The position numbers and the translations under genes are program-made. DNA of 64,000 bases from Lepisosteus oculatus (taxonomy: Eukaryota; Chordata; Actinopteri; Semionotiformes; Lepisosteidae), in NCBI RefSeq assembly GCF_040954835.1, contig NC_090698.1, positions 49,362,284-49,426,283 on the forward strand, read 5' to 3'. Position 1 is the first letter of the stretch. Every line of letters begins with the position of its first letter. A model generated the notes under the pieces. That model made no database searches, was not told where the DNA came from, and saw only the letters and a program-made list of their open reading frames with translations. This document shows positions 13,010 through 24,475 of the stretch, piece after piece.

Positions 13010-13070
13010 CCTGGCTTCAAACAGGTACCCCTAGTGCTTAGTTTCTGCACCTGTCATCATTTAGGCAAAA
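13010..13070 (-). promoter_or_regulatory. SECIS element 1 (proximal) in the SELENOP 3' UTR
   Basis: On the minus strand: ATGA (13057-13054), then CAGGTGC, AGAAAC with unpaired AAA, GCAC, a bulge, ACCTG, and TGA (13019-13017). CAGGT pairs with ACCTG and GTGC with GCAC. It lies about 300 bases past the stop codon, as expected for the first of two SECIS elements. The internal bulge makes it a less regular hairpin than the distal one. Confidence 0.7.
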
Positions 13071-13360
13071 AGAGCATATAGTTGAAAAATGCATCAACAT
13101 GCCCTAACCACAAATAAAAAGCAGTCAATTTAATACTAGTTGGTAATAATCAAATGAGAACGTAGTCCTCTAAGGTAGGATGGTTAAGATAAAGGTGTTC
13201 TATAATTATTGTTGATCTCACGTTCTGCCAGACAGGTTGGTAATCTTAATGAATTGAATGCTGATGGTAGCAACAATGTACACAACTGGCTTGCTTTATA
13301 GAACTCCCTTTATCAGTGTGATGTTATTCCCAGGGCAGTGCAGTAGGAAAGAGAAACTGC

Positions 13361-13687
13361 TTACTGCTCCTGTCATATTCACCTCTCATTGCCTTGGGGT
13401 CAAGTTCAGGACTGCTCTGGCTGACCAGCTGCTGACGGCAGACGTCAGGCTTTGGAGGACGAGCGTCACTGTCAGGTTTCCCTGACGTGATTCCCGCCCT
13501 GCAGGCCCTGTCACTGGCAGGAAGCTGGAGGCTTTTCCTCACAGTGTCAGAAAGCTGCCTGGTCTCATCCCTCGCCGCCAAACAGCTGGCGACAGTGTCA
13601 GCATCAGCTGGAGGAAAGTAGGTCAGAAGACCCTTCTTTCCATTCTCAGCTGTACTGATGTTTTCACTTGGCTGCCCCTTTCTTTCA
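13361..13687 (-). other. Selenocysteine-rich C-terminal segment of SELENOP
   Basis: First base positions of the UGA codons (minus strand) are 13687, 13666, 13648, 13606, 13600, 13567, 13549, 13513, 13474, 13468, 13447, 13408, 13402, 13381 and 13375. Each lies in the frame entering from the histidine-rich region, and the spacing in codons was checked pair by pair. The U-C-U-H-C arrangement at residues 317-321 matches the conserved first cluster of the family. The chain ends at a TAA, not at a UGA. Confidence 0.9.
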
Positions 13688-15520
13688 TGGCCACTCTATA
13701 CGGAGGGGGAAGTCCACAACCTCCTGTTGGGATAGAAGGCTTGGGTTCTTAATTAACTGCTGCTGCTGATGTGTCTGTGAGTGCCTTTGTGTTTGGCCAT
13801 TGTTGAACTCCTGCTGTGAGCCATGATGATGCCTGCCATGGCCATGGTGATGCCCATGACTTGAATGCCTTCTGTGGCTCTGACGGCCCTCTTCACTGTG
13901 ATGGTGACCATGACCATGAGCATGAGGATGGCCATGGCTTTCAGGAGCCTCTTCAGGTTTATCTTCTGGCTTCCCTTCAGGCTTCACAGTGCTGTTGCAT
14001 GTTACAGGTAAGGATGAGCTCTACAAGAGATTTAAATTAATAAAGACTAAGGTCTGGTGTTTCATTTGGCATAAATTCATGAATGGTGATCCTCTAGGAA
14101 TTGTTTATTAAGTAAAGTATGTTCCTTTAGAAGGTACCAAAATGTGAAATTGAAAAACATCCTATTGGCGTTTGGTGTATAAATAGATACCTCTAATGAA
14201 CAGTTTCCACAGATATCCTTGCAGTACGTGTCTCTGATGGCATCCTCCACATATGACATAGTCAGCATGGAATATGGCAGCCCAAGATGATGTGTCAGAC
14301 TGCCACACCTGTCAGTGAAAAAGAGAAATTTCCCATTCCAGTTGAAAATGGTTGTTGAAACAACCATTACAAAAAAAACTATGCAAAGAGTAAAATAGGC
14401 CTAACCCTTAAATACAGTACAATTGGATTCATAGGTATACTCCTAAAAATGATGGACATCGAGAGGAAAAGTGTTCTCATTATGGAGGTACAACTATTGG
14501 ATGTATCCTTATCTAGAAAAACCTAAGACAAACAAATGCACCTGTCATAAATGAGAAAGTCATCTTTTTCTCCAGACAGGATCTTCCAAACATCTTCCTG
14601 AAGTGGGTCCTGGTCATACACCCTGATTTTCTGTGACATCTTCTTTTTGAGGACCGGATACAGGCGGTGAGACTGTTCTCCCTGGTGGTTAACAACCACG
14701 TAGGAGATGTTCACCAGACCCTGCTGCTCAAGTCTGAGGCGCAGAACATCCAATCTGTTCAAGAAAATTAGGCTGTAATTAATAACAATGTAACTTCTGA
14801 GCCCCCCATTAAAAATCATGCTTAATTTGGCTAAACAGCTAAAAAGAACTTGTAGTGCATGGCTATCATGAGTAATAAAAATCTTGCATCTTAATATTGT
14901 GATGGAGACTTGCAGGGGATATAGTTCAAACCTGATTTTGCAAGCCACAAAGCTAGTTATTCATTGTTAGGTGATGTACTGCAAGGATATGTTTTAAAAT
15001 GATTTTATAAAGAAAATGCACACTACCACATTAGCAATCCTGAGTCTTCCAATAGAAGACAAATAGTTATGTATGCATATCTATACACAACCCTGTATGC
15101 TATAGTGATTTGTAAAGAAGTTGTGAATGTTATTACACTTAGACATATTTAAACCAGAGAGGAAAAATACATTTGCATCATGACTTAATTCATAGCATTC
15201 CTTACTTTTGAACAAGATAATTTAGCTTAAACGATTATTTTGATCAGAACAATGTGTTAGAAAAGTCAAAAACGTGATTATTTGTACTGGCGTCTTGTTC
15301 ATTGCACATCAGTGTACCTGGATGCCTGCACCAAACAGAAAAGTCAGCTAGCCTGAAGAAGGGCCACCACTGTCACCCTCCCCGCCGAGTCCGTCATGGG
15401 CTGCTCGTTTCCGACGGCCCATTCTGGCGGGGTCTTACAGCGGCCGCCTCCGCCCTCGCTCTCCGCCCCGCCGACAGGCAGCAGGGCGACCGCGAGGACC
15501 AGGCTGAGCCCCGTCCACAT
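13361..15520 (-). CDS. selenop: SELENOP, selenoprotein P with 16 selenocysteine (UGA) codons
   Basis: Coding exons on the minus strand: 15520-15318, 14754-14542, 14308-14191, 14020-13361 (TAA at 13363-13361). All junctions are GT-AG and the joined frame is 397 residues if in-frame UGA is read as selenocysteine. Residues 1-19 are a signal peptide (MWTGLSLVLAVALLPVGGA). The thioredoxin-like domain has U59-L-F-C62, in the place of the family's UxxC redox motif, followed by NISYVVVNHQG and KDDFLIYDRCG blocks. A histidine-rich, metal- and heparin-binding type segment spans about residues 207-243. The tail carries 15 more UGA at residues 290, 297, 303, 317, 319, 330, 336, 348, 361, 363, 370, 383, 385, 392 and 394. 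The protein is secreted plasma selenium transport and antioxidant protein, made mainly in liver. A standard gene finder would cut it at the first UGA. Confidence 0.95.
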
Positions 15521-15600
15521 GGCTCTGGGCGCGATCGGCTTCGCCCAGCGGAGGAGGAGAAATTCGTTAGTTCAATTGCCTGACTCAGAGGCTCCTGCTG
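15518..15600 (-). other. SELENOP 5' UTR part of the first coding exon
   Basis: Upstream of the ATG on the minus strand a good acceptor, ctttctgtag, ends at 15601. The exon therefore probably starts at 15600 and carries about 80 bases of leader, joined to the short non-coding exon near 16.4 kb. The local sequence is markedly GC-rich. Confidence 0.5.
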
Positions 15601-16402
15601 CCTACAGAAAGATTTCATTTCGAAATGCGATATGATTTACCTTTAGGAGCTAATAGATATTTAGGTTACCCCCCACGAAAAATCACAGTTAACTTCAAGA
15701 TTGAATTTTGACATGCTTTTGATTCGTTGTTTTATTTTTAAGTTAAAGTGCCCTGGCACTTCTGTGATCTGTAGGAAATAAGACCATTTTATACTGTTTG
15801 GTTGCTGCATTATGAAACACATGTTTTACTTCTGTTCTTTTGCTAAAAAATGAGGTTCGCATGATTCAAACTTCTTTTGCTGTAGAAATGAACTTGAAAC
15901 ATTAAGAAAATCTTGGGGAATTATATTTTCATCAGAAAAATGCCGTGGAAATTAAAACACAGCGTTTAATAGTTGTTTTTTTAAACATATTTTAGAGAAA
16001 TAGAATTCATTTTAGATTCATGAAAATCTTTTTCAAATACTATTTGATTCACTCTGAAGAAATGAAAAAAATCGTTTTGCAGTGTAAATTCTTTTAAATA
16101 GCTTTTCCATAAAACATTTTAAAATGAGATATTATTTAATAAGATTTTTAAAAATAATTATCTGTAAATGCCACTTGTCTTATAGTCTGTCCAAAATCTC
16201 TAAATGGTGTATTACAAAGTAAATAAAATGTATCAATGCAAATCTTTGAAATAAACCAGAGACCTTAAAATACTAAAAACCATGTCTCTGACAGCTGTTC
16301 ACACATTCCAGAACATAAGGCTGTGCTAATTACCCTCACACTCTTATTTTGTTTGAACCTAATGGTAAAAATAAAACATTCATATATTTGCATTTTTCTT
16401 AC

Positions 16403-16450
16403 CTTCTCTGGAAGTCTGCACTTCAGTCTCGTCCTGTCTTCTTCTCAAGA
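16403..16450 (-). other. Probable SELENOP non-coding exon 1
   Basis: A strong splice donor (GAGAAG then GTAAGA on the minus strand) ends this exon at 16403. The start is inferred from the TATA box about 30 bases upstream. Mammalian SELENOP also begins with a short non-coding exon. The exact start site is an estimate. Confidence 0.6.
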
Positions 16451-16478
16451 AAAACAATCCCTCCTACTGCTCCCCCCA

Positions 16479-16603
16479 TTTATACCCCACTTGTTTTTCC
16501 AAGTCTGGATATAGGGCAAAGTTCAGTCACTCCTCTGTAGGCATTGGAAGACATACAATCTGTTCTTCTTTTCTGCAGATACACTGGTGGATTTCTGCAA
16601 ACA
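16479..16603 (-). promoter_or_regulatory. SELENOP core promoter: TATA box and FOX-type site
   Basis: Minus-strand TATAAA at 16484-16479 sits in GGGGTATAAATGGGG, well placed for the exon ending at 16403. Further upstream, GCAAACA on the plus strand (16597-16603) reads TGTTTGC on the minus strand, a forkhead (FOXA/FOXO) core, next to a GTTAAT half-site like that of HNF1. Liver-type control through FOXO and HNF4 factors is known for mammalian SELENOP; its use here is inferred. Confidence 0.55.
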
Positions 16604-16821
16604 TTAACAAAAACACATGTATAAAGCAGAACTAGCACAACCAACCACATTTATGTTTCACTTTTCTGATGCAGAAATTTACATTCCTGCTAGAAACTGC
16701 TGTGTCTTCATATTTTTGTTTTTCACAGAGAGGAAATGGAGAAAGGGGGCTCGTAGCACTTAGAAAAACTTAACCAATTAATAACCCACTATAACGTGCT
16801 GGGTGCTTCTAGTCTATTTAA

Positions 16822-17030
16822 ACCTAGTCCTTTAATCCAGTGCAATTGATTTTAAAAGCTATGGTTCTAAGGATGGCAGATTTTGAGAGGAAAAGTGTTT
16901 TCATTATGGAGGAACAATTAAAGTATGTATCCTTATCTAGGCAAACCTAAGGTAAACAAATTCACCCACCCTAAATGAGAAAGTCATCTTTTTCTCCCAA
17001 ACATCTTCCTTGAAGTGTTCCTAAACTGTT
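16822..17030 (-). pseudogene. Decayed partial duplicate of SELENOP exon 2 and adjoining intron
   Basis: This stretch aligns with 14398-14620, inside SELENOP, over about 200 bases in the same orientation. Shared blocks include 'gagaggaaaagtgtt', 'tgtatccttatctag' and 'aatgagaaagtcatcttttt'. It covers the intron downstream of the second coding exon, the splice donor and the last part of that exon. The donor is mutated and about 14-18 bases of the exon are deleted, so it cannot act as an exon. It lies about 0.35 kb upstream of the SELENOP TATA box. Confidence 0.8.
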
Positions 17031-17214
17031 TTGTGAAAACAGTGCAATAATATACTAATTTATTGGAGTTATTGGCAGTCACACTAAGACACTGTAGCAC
17101 CCACTGGAAAGCACTGTCTTGGTCCATGAGAACATATTTCACATAGAAGTTCAAAAGTTCACTACATATAGATTATCGGTCTATAAAAGGTGGTATATGA
17201 TGTGGTAATTGAGA

Positions 17215-17530
17215 ACATAATAAGATAAGGTTACAAAGGAGAGACAGGTATTGAGCCCATTTAGTTTGTTTGGATGCTGATTGATCTAAGGAACTTGTCC
17301 AGACGTTAGAGCATCATCATCAACAATAGGGTTGGGTATAGTGATCCAGACTCTCACAATTCTTTGCGTAAAGAAGTGCCTCCTGTTGCCAGTCTTAAAA
17401 GAACTTTCCCTTAGTTTCCACTCCTGTCATTTGGTTTGTATATCACTGCTTATCTTAAAGAAGTCTGTTGGGTTTATTTTGTTAACGACTTTAACCTGTC
17501 AGGATAGCACCTTTGTACAACATGCAAGAA
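17215..17530 (+). repeat. Dispersed repeat family D
   Basis: Contains 'gagcccatttagtttgtttg' followed by 'aagaagtgcctcctgttgcc' and 'cttagtttccactcctg'. Related copies lie at 29225-29560 and 29935-30130, and the reverse-strand tail at 24240-24475. It resembles the 3' end of a non-LTR (CR1-like) element widespread in fish; the family name is an inference. Confidence 0.6.
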
Positions 17531-20080
17531 CGGTGACAGATATTTTTTGTTGTGATATTATATATTTAGATCTAATATTGGAATAGGAAATAATAATACA
17601 AATATACAAAGAATAACAAAAATAAAAAGGAAAGAGAAAAAAGGGAAAGGGAAAATAAAGCTAACAGGAACAAAACTAAAGGGAAGGGAGATATTTTAAT
17701 ATTTTGTCAATTAAAGACAGTACTTTAAAGATAAGCAATGTAATTTAGGCGTACATTTTTCTTTAATATTAGCAAGTTAATATACCTATGTAAGGATTCT
17801 TGCTGTTCTCCTAGCCTCACATGACAGAGATTTCAGCTACAGTAAGACTCTTATCACAAGACTATGTGAAAGTCCACAGCAGTATTGTCATCTTCATTAA
17901 GTAAAGAGTAGTATAGACATTTATAAAATGGATATTCTACCATGCAGTGTAACGTGTAATGGGGAAAATACTAATGATTAAATGAATAAAACCTGAAAGG
18001 TCTAACTGAATAGGGATATTAGGGGGATATAACAAAATAACAAAAATAGGGGGGAGAGAACTTGTAATGGTGCACAATTTGTTTCATATCACAAGCACTT
18101 ACCATAATTATCAGAATATCTAAAACAATTGGGACATAAATATCAGAAAGAATCAAGACTATGTGATCACTATAAAATGAAATAGAATGTTTCGATCTAT
18201 TAGATCTGGATTAGAAAGCCTGTGTTATTACTCCAGATTAAGCACAACAGAGGTGACAGTGGGCCTCCCTGTCGAGCTATATTACAGTCTAGATCTGAAC
18301 ACATACTTTTGGGGTTTTGTATGAAGTACAAATCATATTAATAAATGAATGACCAAATTCAGAATATCTGAATCCACACTAGATAGGATGTTTATTTTCC
18401 CAACTATCTTGAAGTTCACTTCGGCACAGTTACCTGTGGTGAAGTTACCACATAGGCTACCTGGGTGAGTTACTCATGGCCTATAATTAAAGCAAAACAG
18501 AGCATAAATTTCAACATGACACTTAAAATTGTATGATATTGTCTGTATTTACCAACCTGTACATCCAATGAGAATCACATATGAGTCATTAATATCATAT
18601 ATATAATATAAAGCTTAATAAGCCAGCTTTTATTTTTTTACCAACTAGACCCTAACTCTAATTCCCTGACTGTGAACTGTGAAACCTATATGGTGATGTT
18701 CTTTTTATCTTACCTTCTGTTTGGTTTTGTATAATCCTGCTGGAAAAGAGACAATTTCAGACTGGCTTGCAAAACCTGAAAAAAAAACTTGTTGATTCAA
18801 GAACTCTGTCAATGTATCACTGAGCAGTAAGGCTGTCCATAATCTACACTTTGGACATTGTTGTGTTAAATAATATTTCTCCCCAGCTGTACTTTTAGTT
18901 GTGAAAAACACAACAGACGATATAACTCACCTCAAGGTGGTCTGATAGAAAACAGAATTTATCAACATATGAAAAACACCACCACTCTCAGATGTTCTCT
19001 GACCCACATAAAGCAGTGATTTTCTCCCTCAGCTGTAAACGTGTTACCTCTTAACGGCCTCTGAGCATGCAAACAATTTCCAACCAGATGGCAAATTTCA
19101 GTCATTCTGCCGACACGTGGGTTGTTGCTTCCTTGAATTTCTCATAATCTAATGACTGTAGTCTCAATAAATTACATAGATATATCATACAGATGTTCTT
19201 GTATGGCCTGGTAAAACTTTGGCCATGCAGTGCATGACCTGTCCTTTAACTTACCGGTTCCCTAGTTTCAGTGGAGTAGTCTGCTGATTGTTGAAGATCA
19301 GACTCAATTCTCTGAGCAAAGTCTTTCACAGATACTGATTGAAACCAGGCCGTTTTCGTTCTTTAGTGGGACACGATCAAATATTTACCTGTTCTTTTGT
19401 TATTCATTAAACACTTAGATACTAAAAACTTAATCTTAATATACTGTTTGGTCATTTCCATACTACTCAGACACTCAATAAGCCTAAATTGAAATTGAAA
19501 TAAACTTTAAATTGAAGTAATATAATATATGTGCTTATTACTGGAATGTATCCCATACATTTGTGTTAAAAAAATTAAAGTTATTTGTTTCTCTTGTGCT
19601 GTTTATGTTCTGAACGTCCCTTTGTTTGTGGTCTCCCTTATTGACTCTTCTGGCTATTATGTTGCATTCAGCCTTCCATTGTTTTGGGGACTGATTTCCT
19701 GTGCTTTGATTTCCCATAATCCTCTCTTGATTACATCGTTTTCAAATCTATTCTCTCATCCTGAGATGATCATTCTGGTCCTCTCTGTTATGCTTATCTC
19801 CTTTATGGCCTTTGCTCTTTCTGACTGTTATTCAGTCTCTCTCCCATTTCACCCATCCTATCATTTAATAAGCTGTTCTTTTTCAGATGACCCCTGAAAA
19901 ACAGACTGCATTCCTGCACTCTGCTCTCATAGAAACGTTTTTGTTTGTAGCAATATGATGGCTTATTATCTGTGCCTTGGATCTCATTTAATAAATCATC
20001 TTTTTGTACTTACATAGTATGAGTTTCTACCTGTTTGTAAATGACAATTATTGTGTAAGTTGTATTATTTTGTATATAGT
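17531..20080. other. Intergenic DNA, nothing recognised
   Basis: AT-rich DNA between SELENOP and ZNF131. No exon could be supported. An open frame at 19529-19897 codes a hydrophobic 122-residue chain with no recognisable domain and is probably chance. Confidence 0.5.
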
Positions 20081-20084
20081 ACAT

Positions 20085-20960
20085 ACAGTGCCAAAAAATA
20101 TTTACCTTTTACCCATAGTGTTCTATTGTGACACATTGCAAATAATGTTCACAAGCTTTTTTCAAATTATTTTTTTTTCTTCAACACTGTATCGGCAAAC
20201 CATTTACAGAAAATATACAAATTAAAACTTACTGATTGCTTAAGTTTTCTGCCACATAAATATCAGTACTTGGAAGAAAGTATTGCGGCAGCAATTACTG
20301 CCATGAGTCTTTTCAGATATAGACATTTGATGGATTTTCTGGCCTGTTATTCCCCACAAAACTGCTACAGGTCACACAAGCTGGTTGATGGTTGACTACT
20401 ATCTTCTAGGCTTTCCACCACTTTTCTGTTGGGTTCAGGTTAGGATTTTCACATTCACTCTCTACTTATTAATCTTGTCAGTGTGACTTTGACCTTGTGC
20501 TTTGTGTCATTGTTCTTTTAAAATGTGAATTTTCAACCCAATTTTAGATCCTTTACTTAAGCCGATTTTCCTTTTGGATTCATCTGTACTTAGTAACATC
20601 CATTTTTCCCTCAACCCTAACACCTAGCAAGTGTCTCACTCCCTGCTGATGATTAACATCCCCATAACATAATTCTGCCACTCGTACTCTTGTGTTGTAT
20701 AATTGCCTTGTAGGACAAACTCTTCTGTTTCTTGTACTCTTTTACTTATCTGTGTTTCTGTACCAAACAATTTATCCCTGACTTGTTTCAACAGCTCCTT
20801 GTTCTTTATGGTTGGCATGATATATCTTATACTATGAGGCATGGTTTGAAATTCAATATCTAACTGAAGGCACTTACAGGGCCAAATAATATTTGCACCG
20901 AAATCAAGTTAAACCACTTTGATTGCTGGGAGACAAACCATTATGTTCATAATAAATATT
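20085..20960 (-). mobile_element. Tc1/mariner remnant
   Basis: Minus strand from 20820 reads MPTIKNKELLKQVRDK, close to the N-terminus of Tc1 transposases. The region near 20660 ('acatccccataacataattc') corresponds to the conserved catalytic-domain part in other decayed Tc1 copies, so the middle of the gene is deleted. A left end beginning ACAGTGCCAAAAAATATT lies at about 20086. The right end is uncertain. Inactive. Confidence 0.5.
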
Positions 20961-21724
20961 TCCATCTGAACTTATTTAGGGCTGCTGAAGTAAAGCTGGG
21001 TTTGTTGGATAAATCTTCATTTTTGCTCGATATACAGTTATACCTTTTTGTGTTAACTTGGAGAGCAACAGAGAAATCCTCAGTCTTTGGATGCCTTAAA
21101 CCCTAGTGTTTGTATAAACATATACATCGGGACAGAATATTGTAATAAAAGCCTTTTAACTGAAAATTACATTGCCTGGCAAAGAAAAATGTTAATTCTT
21201 CTGCAGTATCTGTGTTTTATTTTTAGAACTGCAGAGATAAGTAAAAAGCACTTTGTCAAAGTGTTTACCACAGGAATCAGCTGATACATGTGACATAGGT
21301 GTGTTAATCTGTAACCCGAGACAACTACTTTGACAAAGAACAACAAAACCTTTACTAAAGCTAAATCCACAGAAAACCGTTTTAACTTTATCATAAAAAG
21401 TCATAATAAGTAAGGGGAAAAAAAACAACTGCGGTTTGAAATCCAACCGATAAGTCTGAAGCCAGTTTTTTGTAAAGCTAGAACTTTCATTTCTAAAATA
21501 AATGTCTTACAATTAAGAATAGCAATCTTGAAGAGTCTACAGTCTACTGAAATTATTCTGAGGTTCTTGGATCTAAACTTGATAACATCTTGATTCTGAT
21601 TGTATCTCGTTGTAATTATTATAGAAGACAAAATATGTATTCTCAAGTTTAGTGCATTGTACCTTGTAGACTCTCATGGAGTATCTATTTTTGCACTTAA
21701 TGATCACTAGAATGAAACCCAGCC

Positions 21725-22812
21725 AGTGTTCTTTGGATTCCAGGTGTCACACATATCCTCAATGAATCTTTAGAATATGGAATTGTTCCCTCTGTTCTTA
21801 AACAGCAGTGCTTATCTTTCTGTTAAGAAGCCAGTCTCCAGCCTTTCTCATAATTTTCATCCAGTATATAACTTACCATGTTTGAAACAAAATTCTACAA
21901 TAGGTTTGTTCAGTTACAAGCTCAATTATCTGAATCCAAACGTAATGTGCCATTTCAATCTGGATTCAGATCAATGCGGACTTTAGAAACAGCTTTAAGG
22001 ATTATTAATGAGCACCTTTGAATTGCTGACTATAGTTTTATCCTACTTGACCATGGTGCAGCCTTTGATACTGTTGATCATGCCATGTTGCTGAATAGAT
22101 TGGGTTTTCTATTATTATGGGAACTGTTTTGTTATGTTGTTTAAATTCTGTCTTCCTGATAGAAAATATACAAATGTTCTACATCTACAAATGTTCCAAT
22201 CTTAGTTTACTATCGGTGGTCCTGTATTAAGTCCACTTACTAATCTTAACGATCGAATCGTGGTGTCCTCTTTGATACAAGCCTTGCATTAATAGTGTCT
22301 AAAAATGTGTTCTTAACATGCTGAGGCATGTTCATACCTCAGCTATACAGCTCATAAATCAAACTAAAATTCATTTGCATAAATCAGCTTTTTTATCTTC
22401 CTTGGAATTCACCTCTTCTGTGGATTTCAGAATGAAAGTCAAAATACTGTTGCTCACCTTTAAGACTGAGGTTCCTGACTGTATCAATGAACTGTTATCT
22501 CCCTATGCACTTGAACAGCAAGTGTGCTCTTTGGACTCTGGCCTCTTATTAGTTCTCAAAGCGAGGCTATAAACACCAAGAGACTGCTTTCTGTTCTGTT
22601 TCTACAGGGCTGTGGAATGATGTCAGCACTTTCAAATCCTATCTTAAAGTCATGTTTTAAACTCTAGCTTTAGCTTCTTTATCATTTATTATATTACTCT
22701 TTCTATACTGTATGTCTTTTTTGTTTATTTTTTACTGCAAAAATACCTTGAGCTGATCATGGAAGGTAATACTGCATTAGAAATAATGTAAAAGTATTAT
22801 TTCTATTATTTT
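21725..22812 (+). mobile_element. L2-like LINE remnant (reverse transcriptase C-terminal part and 3' tail)
   Basis: The plus strand around 21957-22115 reads FQSGFRS, then a stretch of reverse transcriptase ending AFDTVDHAMLLNRLG, a motif of the catalytic domain of L2/CR1-type elements. Around 22430-22570 it reads RMKVKILLLTFK and LDSGLLLVLKARL, the usual L2 C-terminus, and at 22650 FKSYLKVM. The 3' end carries 'accttgagctgatcatgg', like the L2 tail. Several frameshifts and stops are present, so it is dead. Confidence 0.75.
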
Positions 22813-24239
22813 ATAAAGCTCTTCAATACATATTAGAACACGGAACAATCACTGTAAATTACTGTATATCACGTCAGGAGATGGTTCTGAATGGTGATTC
22901 ACCTCAAACACATATCCTTCTAAGTGTGATTATAACACATAAGGCTCTTAATGAACAGCTGGGTTTGCTCCCCTTCTTTACAATGTTAAATGCAGACTCC
23001 TGATATCTGTATAATTTGTATACCTATTTGGAAGCTTTGGTTTACAAATAAAGGAATGCATTTTGTAACATTTTTGTCATGGTCCTTGAGTTTACAGTCA
23101 GTAGTTCCAAGATGTCAGATAATTCATCTGCAGGTGGCACTAAATTACTTTCCTCCAGGATTTATGATTGTTTTGTCGTATCATTTGATGTCATTCCACA
23201 CATTAACAGAAACAAATAAACAATTCCCCACCCAAGTTGATTAGGAATCATTTACAGTATATTGTTTATTTCGGAAAACAAATAATGTTGTTGTCTTGTT
23301 TTCTCTTCAATTCCACTTTTAGAATAACTAGTGCATATGGGGTTAAGCTAGACCTTGAAAGGTGAAAAACTATTGACATGGATCAGTATCTGAACAAAGA
23401 TGATAGAGCTCTCTCCTTTGTCCTTCCAAATGAATAATCCTGACTAGAAATGTTTAACTATGATGGATGATTATTCAGCATTCTAAGCAAAGTAAAACAC
23501 AACACTAACATACTGTACAACACTGTCACTAAGGTCCTGCTGATTTGGTGACTAAAGGTCCTATGGCACTTTCATAAGATCAAGAGAGCTGGGTTGTTAC
23601 TTCACTCTCTGTACAATCTGAAGTTCCACCTTAACTGAACTGCTTAACTAATTGTTAATGGTGGATGAAGCTGCCTCCTATAAGTACAGTTTTCAGATTC
23701 TTTGGGATGAAAATGACTGTTTAAATCCAATAAATTAAGTAGTGGTACGTTCAACAAGGAATGATTAAACAGTAGCCCAGAGAATAAAAAGATTTATCTG
23801 TTATTTTTAATAACAAGTTAAGTAAAAACAATGTGAAGTACAGGAACTAGGAATAAAAAAAATGTGGGCCAGTGACCAGTTAATATATATTATGTAGCCA
23901 GAATAAATCAGAATATGACAGAAATGAAGGGATTTAAAATAAAAATGTCACATGCCATCACCATTAACCTAGCAGCCAAGAGCTATAGTCTAGATATAAT
24001 GAACATGAAAAGAAACATCATTCACAAAAGCAACACATTCACAAAGCTGCAATCAGGAAAATGATAACATTTTTTGTATCATATGCAATTCTTTTTCATG
24101 AACAGACACGACAAGAGTAAAATTCAAAATTTGTCATCATCCACTGTGAAAGTTACAGGCTATTATATGTTGGATACATATCTGTAATGCATGCTTTGCA
24201 TCAGGTCTCAGATATTTTCTTGTGTACATTTTCTTGTCC
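22813..24239. other. Intergenic DNA, nothing recognised
   Basis: No exon, RNA gene or repeat was recognised in this stretch. Confidence 0.45.
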
Positions 24240-24475
24240 TCTCGTAAAGCTTAGACAAGCATGTACCGTACCTGTTCACTGCTCTCTGAGCCCTAAATGC
24301 CAGACATCATCCCCAGTTCAACTCACAAGGGAGTTCTGGGAACGAAATACTCAGCTATTATCCAGGTCGATACCCTGGCTTCATTCAAGAAAAAATGGAT
24401 GATATCCTCAATTAGTTACTATCAAATGGACTAGAAGAACCTCTCTTTTGTAAACTGTCTTACAAACTTCCTTTC
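24240..24475 (-). repeat. Dispersed repeat family D, tail portion
   Basis: The end of this stretch, 'cattcaagaaaaaatggatg' through 'ctctcttttgtaaactg', is the reverse complement of the start of the copy at 17215-17530. This supports a non-LTR 3' end read in the opposite direction. Confidence 0.5.

Noticed and set aside
13361-13687. SELENOP tail as a pseudogene because of many in-frame TGA
   Set aside because: Only TGA occurs in the frame, never TAA or TAG before the end; the spacing and context match the selenocysteine-rich tail, and SECIS elements follow.
13816-14040. Plus-strand His/Asp-rich frame
   Set aside because: It is the antisense of the SELENOP histidine-rich segment.
15302-15635. 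GC-rich plus-strand and other-frame minus-strand open frames over SELENOP exon 1
   Set aside because: They are shadows of the signal peptide exon in other frames; they lack domains and splice logic.
19529-19897. Hydrophobic 122-residue plus-strand frame
   Set aside because: T-rich DNA gives hydrophobic translations by chance; no family resemblance, no splice sites and no similar frame nearby.
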